Part shown: positions 24,303 to 31,965 of the stretch, piece after piece | How the letters are laid out: every line of letters begins with the position of its first letter | Numbering within the stretch: the first letter of the stretch is position 1 | Notes under the pieces: generated by a model | The model's input: the letters and a program-made list of their open reading frames with translations, nothing else | Databases searched by the model: none | What the model was told of the DNA's origin: nothing | Translations under genes and position numbers: made by a program | NCBI GenBank assembly: GCA_026707935.1 | Contig: JAPOVX010000042.1 | Location: 1 to 39,858 of the forward strand | Reading direction: 5' to 3' | DNA: 39,858 nucleotides | Origin: Paracoccaceae bacterium | GTDB taxonomy: Bacteria > Pseudomonadota > Alphaproteobacteria > Rhodobacterales > Rhodobacteraceae

Positions 24303-24781
24303 AGCGGCAGTCCTTTCCAGCCGGACCTGCCCCAGCGCCAATAGACCTGCAGCATCCGGAACGCCATCAGGACGAAGCCGGCCGGGATGAATATCTGGAC
24401 CCATCTCTGCTCGATACCGAGGCCGGGGGTAATGTAGGTCACTTCGAACAGCAGTTGGGTAAACAGGACCGTCTGGTGAACCATGAACCAGACGAAGCCG
24501 AACCACGCCGCGTCCGCGAGGACGATGCAGGCGACCTGCATTGGTCGCGGCAGGGCGTGGACCAGCATCGTTATGCGTATGTGCGCACGTTCGCGGACGG
24601 CCAGCGAAGCACCGAGGTAGACCGCGAAAATCATGCCGAAAACGGCTGTTTCCTCGGCCCAGGCGCTCGCTGACGTGAACACGAACCGCAGAATGACCTG
24701 GACCATCACGCTGCCGGCGACGACGGCCAGACTGATCGTGCAAAGAACGTCTTCAAAATACCTGTCGAGTATGGAAAGCAA
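24299..24781 (-). CDS. TRAP transporter small permease (DctQ type)
   Basis: This 160-residue protein has the four membrane segments of DctQ subunits and the landmarks VILRFVF, AWAEETAVFGMIFAVYLGAS and RERAHIRITMLV. The start is TTG, with AGGGGCAG just upstream; no ATG is available nearby. It partners with the large permease. It is separated from the binding-protein gene by 144 bases containing a strong hairpin, and overlaps the large permease by 4 bases. Confidence 0.88.
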   Translation of the reverse strand: MLSILDRYFEDVLCTISLAVVAGSVMVQVILRFVFTSASAWAEETAVFGMIFAVYLGASLAVRERAHIRITMLVHALPRPMQVACIVLADAAWFGFVWFMVHQTVLFTQLLFEVTYITPGLGIEQRWVQIFIPAGFVLMAFRMLQVYWRWGRSGWKGLPL

Positions 24782-24860
24782 GACCTGCCCCTTGCCGCAG
24801 ATGACTCCCGTTCAATATGCGGGTTCGTTGTTTCGTCGCGGACGTGACGTTAACCGGGCA

Positions 24861-24901
24861 GGATGGGCCGTTGCAAACCGAAGTTTGACTCCGGCCCATC
24901 C
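24861..24901 (-). promoter_or_regulatory. long hairpin with UUCG loop between the TRAP binding protein and permeases
   Basis: GGATGGGCCG (24861-24870) pairs perfectly with CGGCCCATCC (24892-24901). Inside it, on the minus strand, CAAAC-TTCG-GTTTG forms a second stem closed by a UUCG tetraloop, an exceptionally stable loop. It starts 25 bases after the binding-protein stop codon and lacks a strong U-run. A role as attenuator or as a block to 3' decay would keep the binding protein in excess. Confidence 0.6.
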
Positions 24902-24925
24902 CACCCCCAGGGAGAACCTGACGGG

Positions 24926-25939
24926 TTATTCCGCGGCCGCCCGGATGGCGGACAGCAGATTCCTGAAGTCGTCGCCCTTTTCCGCTGCATAGCGGTCCTG
25001 CACTCTCTGGCCCGCGGCAATGAAGTCGGACTTGTCGAAGTCGGTCGTCTGCATGCCGCCCTGCCCCTCCGTCGTGAGGAAAGCCCGGATCTCCGAGATC
25101 TGCCTGGACATTTCCTCCTTGTGGAAGACGCCCGCATCGAAAGCAGCCTTCAATACGGCCTCGGTCTGGGCATCGTCGAGCTTGTCCATGAGGCGCGGGC
25201 TCGCAAACAGGGGCGACATGTAGGAGAAGTGCTCGAGCTGGGTGAAATAAGGCATGATCTCGTAGAACTTCTGCGACTTGATGAACGAGGTTCCGTTGTC
25301 CGCCCCGTCGACGGTTCCTGTCTGGAGTGCGGTTGGCGTGTCAGCCCAGGCGAGCGGAATCGGCGCTGCCCCGAACTCCTTGAACGTATCGATCATGACC
25401 TGGTTCTTCGGAACGCGGACCTTCAAGCCCTTCATGTCCGCCATGGTCTTGATCGGCTGGCGCGAATTGTAGAAGTCGCGGTCCCCGACAAAGCCGTAGG
25501 TCAGGAGATGAACCCTGGTTGCCGTCTCGAGTTGTTCGGCAAATTCCCGCCCGACATCGCCTTCCAGAACACTGTAGGCGTGATCCTTGCTCTGAAAGAT
25601 GTACGGCAGGACGAACGCGTCCATCAGCGGGAAGTGCGGTGACACGTTGTTGCCGGTAATGATGTACATGTCGACCGTGCCCAGCTGCATCGCCTTGAAG
25701 GCCTCGTCTTCCGTCAGGAGTTGCGCACAGCAACGCACTTTCACGTCGAGACTGCCTTCGGAATATTCCTCGGCCAGCTCCTCGAACTTGTCGGCCAGAA
25801 CGGCGTAACTGCTGGTCTTTGCCGCCGCGTAGCCGAGATTGATGGTCAGGTCGGCCGCACCTGCGGTCCCGCCGCCAAGGATCAGCCCTGCCGCCACCAC
25901 GGCCGTGGAAGCAAACTTTCGCGCAAATTTTACGGACAT
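24926..25939 (-). CDS. TRAP transporter solute-binding protein (DctP family)
   Basis: This 337-residue periplasmic protein begins MSVKFARKFASTAVVAAGLI, a clear signal peptide with cleavage after GTAGAA. GGGAGGAAAAGG lies immediately before this ATG, so I reject the 22-residue upstream extension. DctP landmarks include AFKAMQLGTVDMYI, KTMADMKGLKVRVPKNQVMI (with the ligand-binding Arg of VRVP), GAAPIPLAWADTPTALQTGT, VDGADNG and MSPLFASPRLM. DctP proteins bind carboxylates through this Arg, so the ligand probably carries a carboxylate. It is the first gene of the TRAP/DmfA2 operon. Confidence 0.92.
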   Translation of the reverse strand: MSVKFARKFASTAVVAAGLILGGGTAGAADLTINLGYAAAKTSSYAVLADKFEELAEEYSEGSLDVKVRCCAQLLTEDEAFKAMQLGTVDMYIITGNNVSPHFPLMDAFVLPYIFQSKDHAYSVLEGDVGREFAEQLETATRVHLLTYGFVGDRDFYNSRQPIKTMADMKGLKVRVPKNQVMIDTFKEFGAAPIPLAWADTPTALQTGTVDGADNGTSFIKSQKFYEIMPYFTQLEHFSYMSPLFASPRLMDKLDDAQTEAVLKAAFDAGVFHKEEMSRQISEIRAFLTTEGQGGMQTTDFDKSDFIAAGQRVQDRYAAEKGDDFRNLLSAIRAAAE

Positions 25940-26035
25940 CCTTTTCCTCCCAGTTGTGTGTGCGAAGAAAATGTCGCATGTATTGCAATGCAAGTATAAT
26001 ATCAAATTGGGTTAAATTGATGCCGTTGTGATATC
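25940..26035. promoter_or_regulatory. divergent promoter region with LysR-type sites
   Basis: This 96-base AT-rich gap lies between the divergent TRAP operon and the LysR gene. It contains the perfect palindrome TTGCAATGCAA (25983-25993), and the half-sites ATATC (25999-26003) and GATAT (26030-26034). LysR proteins usually bind in such a gap and regulate both directions. Confidence 0.45.
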
Positions 26036-26920
26036 GTGAATTTCGGCCTGAGACATATCCGGTATTTCGCGGCTGTCGCCGAGGAACTGCATTTCCGGCG
26101 TGCCGCCGAACGGCTGAACGTGGCGCAGCCGGCGTTGAGCCGCTCCGTCAAGCACCTGGAAACCCAGCTCGGCGTTCAACTCCTCGAGCGTTCCAATCGG
26201 CACGTCAGGCTGACACACGCCGGTACGGTGTTTTTCGAGGGCTGCCAGGATGTGCTCGAGACAATGGAGGGCGTGATCGCGCGGACGAACAAGGCGACGA
26301 GCGGGGAACTCGGCCACCTGGTCGTCGGTTACACGGATTTCGCCATCTGCGGAGAGTTGCCCGCGATCCTCAAGGACTTTCATGAGCGGCACCCCGACAT
26401 CACGATCGAGCCCGTGCACGGTTTCACGGCCGGGCAGTTGGAAAAGCTCAAGACCGGAAAACTCGATTTCGGATTCCTGACAGGCCCCATCAACCAGTCG
26501 GAATTCGCGAGCGTGACGGTTCAGGACGATCCGTTCGTCGCCGTGCTCTACGACAGTCATCCGCTGGCCGGCAAGAACGGCGTTGAGCTGGGCGAGCTTA
26601 CGGAAGAACCGTTTGTGCTCGGCAACCCGAGTGGCTGGAAGCATTTCAACGATCACCTTTTCAGGATTTGCCATCACGCCGGATTTGCCCCGGAAATCGC
26701 GCAGTACGCATTCAACTCGGAAGGAATATTCGGCCTGATCGCATGTGAAATGGGCATCACCATTCACACGACTTGTGCGGAAAACATCTTGCGAAAGGGT
26801 CTCGTCCTCCAGCCCATCAGGAATCTCGACGCAACCTTGCCGACAATCGCTGCCTGGAGGAATTCGGAGGTCACACCGACGCAAAGGCTGTTCGCGGAAT
26901 TCCTGGTCGAACGGGGCTGA
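26036..26920 (+). CDS. LysR-family transcriptional regulator
   Basis: This 294-residue protein has the LysR N-terminus RHIRYFAAVAEELHFRRAAE with the helix-turn-helix AAERLNVAQPALSRSVKHLE, and the VRLTHAG wing. Its C-terminal effector domain (LVVGYTDFAICGELPAILKD, then KTGKLDFGFLTGP and DPFVAVLYDSHPLA) is of the CatR/BenM-like periplasmic-binding fold. It starts with GTG. It is divergent from the TRAP/DmfA2 genes and probably activates them in response to the imported amide or its product; the effector is not known. Confidence 0.9.
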   Translation: MNFGLRHIRYFAAVAEELHFRRAAERLNVAQPALSRSVKHLETQLGVQLLERSNRHVRLTHAGTVFFEGCQDVLETMEGVIARTNKATSGELGHLVVGYTDFAICGELPAILKDFHERHPDITIEPVHGFTAGQLEKLKTGKLDFGFLTGPINQSEFASVTVQDDPFVAVLYDSHPLAGKNGVELGELTEEPFVLGNPSGWKHFNDHLFRICHHAGFAPEIAQYAFNSEGIFGLIACEMGITIHTTCAENILRKGLVLQPIRNLDATLPTIAAWRNSEVTPTQRLFAEFLVERG

Positions 26921-27876
26921 TGGCGTGCGCGGCCAACCGCTGCGCCGGGTTTCTGCGGAGTGCCTGCCGCAAGGCCGCAATCATGAATGGCAGGTTCGCG
27001 GATGAGGGCTCATCACGAAACAATCGACCCGTGTGTCTCCAGGGGTTTCCGCGTTGACCATCGTGTTCCACGCACGCGCAACCCGGAACAGCCAGGCAGT
27101 GTCCACCCGGCAGCGGTTTGAAACCCGTCGCAACATCCGGTTGAGAGGTGCCCGCGCTTGCCCGCGGTGTCCGAAGGACCGGTCCCCGACCATGGTGGCG
27201 CGCATCGGCTTCCCGGTGTACCAGATGTACCAGATGTGCCAGATGTCGTGCGCGTGACGACCAGCCGTGGTTCCGGGAACCTCGCCAAGTTCCCGGACAG
27301 CCTTGCCGGGATCCGGTCTTGCGGTGATGGTGCGAAGTCTCGGGAAAGTCCGTACGGAGAACCGGGCCACAGAAGAATCGGGGCGGCACGGTCGATGACG
27401 ACCGGATCAATGCCTGGTGCGTTCTCCAGACACGCGTCGAAGTCCCGTGCGGCCGGAAAGGCTAAAAGCCGGGCATCATGCTGTTCGGGCGAGGCGCTGC
27501 GAACCGCGGCGCCGGGCCGCACCGAAATCCGGACGACGGCTGATCGTGGCCGGGCAGTCACGGAAGTCGAAGCGGGCGACGCGCATCGGAACAGGCGTCT
27601 TCCGGCCGCAGGTCCCGTGACGCACCAGCCCGCGGTCGCGCCCGCAATGGCCTTTCAGGCAGGGAGGAAAGCTCGCGTTCCTCCACTCCTCGCGGCCAAC
27701 ATGCTCCTCGGCAGTCAGTTCTGTCTGTAAACGTAGGTGTATGGGTTGCCCGGCCCGGCGAACGGCATTTCGTGCGGACCACCTTTTTTCTGTCTCAGAC
27801 CATTGGTGGCAGGCCCTTCAGCCAATCAAACCGGAGGGCAGCCGCACCGGACCGCGCCAAAAGGCTGCTTGACATG
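26921..27876. other. non-coding or decayed region
   Basis: Several overlapping frames are open on both strands because of the GC content. None has a family motif, signal peptide or convincing ribosome binding site. The minus-strand segment ARDFDACLENAPGIDPVVID (near 27400) reads like protein, but I cannot place it. A 9-bp tandem repeat (three units of TACCAGATG, the last with one change) lies at 27219-27245. Confidence 0.35.
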
Positions 27877-28024
27877 GTTTTAACCGGACAGGACGGCTAC
27901 CTAAAAAGCTCTGCTTGGGGAAGAAAACCCATCCCGGACTATCCCTTTACCAATGAAAAGGCGCCGGCGGGGAATGCGGAACAAACCAGCTGTTTCAAGC
28001 CAGAATATTTCGGGGCCCTACATC
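27877..28024 (+). repeat. dispersed repeat, copy B
   Basis: This 148-bp segment aligns with copy A at 10435-10583 in the same orientation, with about 70 % identity and few gaps. It shares GCTTGGGGAAGAAAA, the GGCGGGGAA segment and the core TTTCAAGCC-GAATATT. It is not inside a gene. The spacer from 28025 to the next gene at 28246 holds nothing else that I recognise. Confidence 0.65.
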
Positions 28025-28245
28025 TGCTCACCGGCGAATTTTCGACTTGTTCATCTCCTGAATGAACCTGATCGTGACGACAGACCAATTCTTCCAAATT
28101 CCGTTTCGATAGCCGATCTGACTCGGATCAGGTGATCTCGGCATCTGTACACGTATGAAGACGAAGAACTGCTATCTCCGAAATTTTCCGGCGGGTTCGC
28201 TCAACTCACTTTGAATGCGTTCCGAATTTCCCCTAAACTTCCAGA

Positions 28246-29295
28246 ATGGCACGGAACGGTACATTCGAACTGCAAGCGGAAGTCTTCGCAGCGGGCGGGA
28301 CGCCCGCCGCCAGCACAGAAAAAAACCTCCGACGGTGGGCCACCCGCATGGTCCGGGAACGGGACGAACTGCTGGCCGTGGTCCTGTTCGGATCGCGAGC
28401 CCGCGGTACCGCCAGGCCGGACAGCGACTGGGATCTGGCGTTGATCGCCGAAACCGGGCAGCCGGACGCCCGGCCCGCCGCCGTTCCGGAACTCGGTGAA
28501 CAGGTCCAGGCGATCTCGATCCCGCCGGCCGTCCTTCGCAGCAAGCGCAACGCTCCGGGACACATCGCCCGCAACGTGCTGCTCGACGGCCGGCTGCTGG
28601 CCGGGTCCCTGCCGGCCGTCGGAAAGATCAAGAGGAATCCGCCCATGCAACCGCAGGAGTTTCAGCGGATGAGCAGTGCGATCCTGCAGACTGTCGAGAT
28701 GGCCGGCGCGAGCTTCAACCGTGCGGCCGAAGCCGCGACTGAAGGCGATCCCGACTCCTGTTACGCGTCTGCGGTTTCTTTTGTCCAGTTCACCGCTGAC
28801 GCGGCAGAGCACCTGGCCAAGCTGATGCTGGTCCAGCGGGGCCTGCAACCGGCGAGGACCCACGATCCCCACGCGCTGGCACAGCAGCTTGAGAATGCTG
28901 GTCCGAGCCACCGGGAAGACGAAGCAGCGCGCATCCGCGCCATGAATGGGGAAACCTCGCGGCATCACCAGGCTGCCTATTCGGGCATCACGCCCGATGA
29001 CGTTCGGCATGCCGCCGGCCGGCTGCAGGCCTTTACCGGTACGGTTTCGGGGGAATTCCGGGAGGCGGCCCGCGGCACCGCCCTTGAACGTGTGGCCGTG
29101 AGGCAACGGACGGTTCTTTGCCAGGCGGCCACTGCGATCCATGCCGGGCTTTCCGAAGCGGTCGCGGCACCGCCGAAGACCGTCACCGATGTCTTCGAGC
29201 CCGCCTCTCCGGCCGTGGCCGCTACGGTCCGCGAGGTCCATGTCCGCGTTCGCAACGCTTTCGGTGATTTGGCGTCCTCCGGACCGCCATCATAG
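28246..29295 (+). CDS. MNT nucleotidyltransferase-HEPN fusion protein
   Basis: This 349-residue protein joins two domains usually encoded by separate mntA and hepT genes. Residues about 25-125 form a minimal nucleotidyltransferase with a perfect GSX10DXD motif (Gly49, Ser50, Asp61, Asp63) in VLFGSRARGTARPDSDWDLA. Residues about 137-270 form a HEPN helical domain (SAVSFVQFTADAAEHLAKLM, RTHDPHALAQQLEN). The Rx4HxY ribonuclease motif of HepT is not exactly present; the nearest is SRHHQAAY. In MntA/HepT pairs the MNT part AMPylates the HEPN RNase. Here that would be intramolecular. The C-terminal 75 residues are Ala-rich. No partner gene is adjacent. The start codon has only a weak ribosome binding site. 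Confidence 0.7.
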   Translation: MARNGTFELQAEVFAAGGTPAASTEKNLRRWATRMVRERDELLAVVLFGSRARGTARPDSDWDLALIAETGQPDARPAAVPELGEQVQAISIPPAVLRSKRNAPGHIARNVLLDGRLLAGSLPAVGKIKRNPPMQPQEFQRMSSAILQTVEMAGASFNRAAEAATEGDPDSCYASAVSFVQFTADAAEHLAKLMLVQRGLQPARTHDPHALAQQLENAGPSHREDEAARIRAMNGETSRHHQAAYSGITPDDVRHAAGRLQAFTGTVSGEFREAARGTALERVAVRQRTVLCQAATAIHAGLSEAVAAPPKTVTDVFEPASPAVAATVREVHVRVRNAFGDLASSGPPS

Positions 29296-29547
29296 GGCTG
29301 CCAGCCGGTCCCTGACCGGTAACGGTATCGACATGCGATCATGATCGCTTCGGCTCGCAGTCATCGCAATTTGCCCGGGTCCGCTATCTGCTTTCCGGTT
29401 TTCCGGAATTGGCTGAGCGGAAGACCGCATGGCGCCAGCCCCCGGACAGGGTAAACCGCGCGGCGGTTGGATTTCCGTGGAGCAACAGGCGAATCTATGG
29501 GCGGTAACATCGGACGGATGCGTCACAGGCGAAAACACCTAGACTTC
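29296..29547. other. intergenic region before IS66 remnant
   Basis: No gene is recognised in this stretch. It ends at the putative IS66 terminal repeat. Confidence 0.3.
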
Positions 29548-29915
29548 GTAAGCGGGTAAACGGCTACGTGCGAAAATCCGGTTGCCCGTGCGTGGGGTGC
29601 ATGGGGATAAATCCGGTCATTGATCAATGATCGGAGGATATTGTCATGTCAGGTTTGAATGGTTCGGGTGGTTCTCGTCCTGCGCCGGTTGTGCGCAGTG
29701 AGGCCGAGTGGGCCGCCATCATGGCGGATTTCGAGCGATCGGGGCTGTCGCGGCGGGAGTTTTGCGAGTCCCGTGAGCTGTCGTTGAAGACCTTCGGGAA
29801 CTGGCGGCGCCGTCTCTGCCTCGGGAGTGCGAAGGGTTCCTTCGTCGAGCTGGCGCCGCCTGCGGTGTCCGGCTGGGACGTCGTGCTCGCTCAGACTTTG
29901 CCTCGGAACCGGTAG
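29548..29915 (+). mobile_element. IS66-family element, left-end remnant
   Basis: GTAAGCGGGTAAACGGCTAC at 29548 matches the way IS66-family terminal repeats begin (GTAAGCG). The tnpA-like gene follows. I cannot find tnpB or the tnpC transposase, and no right end, so the element has lost most of its length. The 8-bp target duplication cannot be checked because the right end is missing. Confidence 0.5.
29646..29915 (+). CDS. IS66 accessory protein TnpA, truncated C-terminus
   Basis: This 89-residue protein carries EAEWAAIMADFERSGLSRRE, then FCESRELSLKTFGNWRRRL and FVEL. This is the helix-turn-helix protein (TnpA) of IS66 elements, normally ending in a segment such as WDVELxLGDGxxLRLRR. Here the WDVVL is followed by AQTLPRNR and a stop, so the tail is replaced. 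GGAGGA lies 8 bases upstream of the ATG. TnpA may bind the element ends, but without TnpC it has no transposition role. Confidence 0.65.
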   Translation: MSGLNGSGGSRPAPVVRSEAEWAAIMADFERSGLSRREFCESRELSLKTFGNWRRRLCLGSAKGSFVELAPPAVSGWDVVLAQTLPRNR

Positions 29916-31057
29916 CGGCCGACGACACAAGAAATCCGCATCCCTATCGCGGTTTCGGGGCAGTTCAGCGACCACGAGTATGCAAAGAGGAATCCCCGTG
30001 GAGACGACGGGCGGCGCGTCATGGGACATGAATTCCGGACCATGGTTTTCCGATGCAGCTACCGAGTTCACCAAATCGGAAACGACCTACGGGCATTCGC
30101 AGGCCGGAACCCGCATGCGCCACCCACCAACCCATTTTGGAGTTCGTTTTCCGCCTACTCCGTCAAGTCTCCTCCGCAAAGAGCCGGAGCAGCAAACTCC
30201 GAACCGCTGTAAGCCATGACGAAGTGTAACAGCCGATGCACCGGAAATTCGCCTGAAGTGAAAATACGCCATCTTCGGCGCCAAGCGGCGTTCTTCTCAT
30301 TATTCTGGCTCGATTGGCCCTTTCTGGCAGCAACCGGCTTCTCAACCGAGATGGCGGACGAGCGGCCAATCGGGCTGCTCGGCCGGAGCGTCCGGTTTCC
30401 CCCGCGTCCAGGTGAGGGCGAGGCTTCGGAACGGGGCAAGCGCATCCTCGAACTGGACGCCCGGACCGGGGTGCCGGGCATGGGGGTTCATCAACTCCAT
30501 CCTGTCTTGATCGCTCACGTTTGCCAGGCGTGTCCGGGCGGCGGTGTGTGACATCTGGCTGTTCGTCACATCAGTGTTTCTGTTCCGGGATGTTTTCGAG
30601 CAGGCGTTTGCCAACCCGCGTACAGTACCGGTCCGTGCTCCTCCCGGATGACCTTGCTTCCCGTTGAATCCCGGTTTTTCGCGGCGTCGTACCGGACACT
30701 GCGGGTAGGTGTGCCCTGGTCGAGCTGGCCGGACCGAGGGGCGTCCAGAAAAACGGTTCCGCACGGGCAAACGGCGAGAAAATCGAGCGAAGGCCGGTCG
30801 GGAAACCGGCAGATCCATCCTCTTCGCATCACCATGGCCTGTCACGGCAGAACATGATCTTCATTGCCGTGTTGGAAACTGATGCTGGTTAGCTCACTAT
30901 TTTATCGAAACAACATCCAATCGTTCAAAGTTAACACACAAAATTAACATTAAATCCTCTACAGTTCTGCGGAATTGGAATTGCCGGTTCGACGAATCCG
31001 AGTGTCGCTGGCCTGCACCGTGTCCGGGTTGCAACACATATGGAAAGGAATTGTGAA
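29916..31057. other. non-coding region upstream of the outer-membrane protein
   Basis: Frames at 30216-30551 (plus) and 30342-30845 (minus) overlap each other and have no recognisable motif. I regard both as chance frames. From about 30890 the sequence becomes AT-rich, with GTTAACACACAAAATTAAC near 30929, and probably holds the promoter of the outer-membrane protein gene at 31058. Confidence 0.35.
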
Positions 31058-31777
31058 ATGAAGTTGATCACTACCGTCACTGCCGCTTTTGCCGTCTCGT
31101 TCGCAGGTTCGGCCACACTCGCTCAAGGCAACAATTACATCGTGTTTTCGGCGATGTACTCGGCTCCCCTCGACTCAGACTTCAGCATCGGCGAAGATTT
31201 GACCGGGGAACTCGGCATGAAAGGCGGAGCGGGATTCGTTCTCGCCTTCGGGCACAAGTTCAGCAACGGTCTTGCTCTCGAGGCCGAGGTCTCGTCCAAG
31301 GGTTCGAAGGCGAAGTCCATCACGTTTGGCCAGGACAGGGACATTGGCCCCAACCCCGACACCGACCCCGACGACAGAATCACCGCTGGCACTTCTTACC
31401 CTGTAACTCCGCAAGTCAAGATTACAACCACGGCGCTTATGGCCAATGGTGTGTTCAGGACAAATGAAGTTGGCTCGGGCCTTCGCCCATATTTGGGAGC
31501 CGGTCTCGGAGTATCCAACGTCAAAATCCGCAACTTAACGGTTACAGTATCACAAGACGCATCCGTAAACGTTAGTGGAGCGAGGGATAGCGCGGTAGCG
31601 TACCAGTTCCTCGGAGGCGTCGATGTACCGCTTACCGAAGCCACGAGCGCACGAATTGGGTATCGCTATTTCGCAACCGGGTCGGCTGAGTTCGCAACCG
31701 GGTCGGCTGACGTCGGAAAACTCAAAATTAAAACCCGTTCGCACAACCTGGAATTGGGTTTTGTCTTCGAATTCTGA
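31058..31777 (+). CDS. outer-membrane beta-barrel protein (Opa/Msp4-like)
   Basis: This 239-residue protein has a signal peptide (MKLITTVTAAFAVSFAGSAT, cleavage near LAQ) and alternating hydrophobic strands. GGAGFVLAFGHKF, GLRPYLGAGLGVSNVKI and SARIGYRYF are typical of eight-stranded surface barrels. It ends HNLELGFVFEF, with the C-terminal Phe used by the BAM insertion machinery. GGAAAGGAA upstream supports the ATG at 31058 over 31040. An acidic external loop (NPDTDPDDR) could bind a cation. A 21-bp direct repeat (31670-31710) duplicates the seven-residue unit FATGSAE/D in one loop. The ligand or role is unknown; adhesion is a guess. Confidence 0.78.
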   Translation: MKLITTVTAAFAVSFAGSATLAQGNNYIVFSAMYSAPLDSDFSIGEDLTGELGMKGGAGFVLAFGHKFSNGLALEAEVSSKGSKAKSITFGQDRDIGPNPDTDPDDRITAGTSYPVTPQVKITTTALMANGVFRTNEVGSGLRPYLGAGLGVSNVKIRNLTVTVSQDASVNVSGARDSAVAYQFLGGVDVPLTEATSARIGYRYFATGSAEFATGSADVGKLKIKTRSHNLELGFVFEF

Positions 31778-31965
31778 ATGCTTGTAGCTCACGTTGCGCT
31801 GACCGGGGCGTGTTCTCCCGTCCGCGCCTTTCTGTTGCGCTATTCGTCAGTGCATCTTGCAAAGTTCGCTGAAGGCGCGGAATTTTCCCGGATTCGGCGT
31901 TCATCATGCCCTGGAGATTTTGGAGATGGGGCCGCAAAAGGCATAGCTGGTTGTGCAGCGTATTA

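Noticed and set aside
23001..24344. 447-residue plus-strand frame opposite the TRAP permease
   Set aside because: It is rich in His, Gln, Asp and Arg, as expected for the antisense of a hydrophobic membrane protein.
27219..27245. Possible CRISPR-like array
   Set aside because: The 9-bp units are directly adjacent, with no spacers and no cas genes nearby.
30216..30845. Overlapping small frames on both strands between the IS66 remnant and the outer-membrane protein
   Set aside because: Neither has a recognisable motif or a good ribosome binding site; they are probably chance frames.
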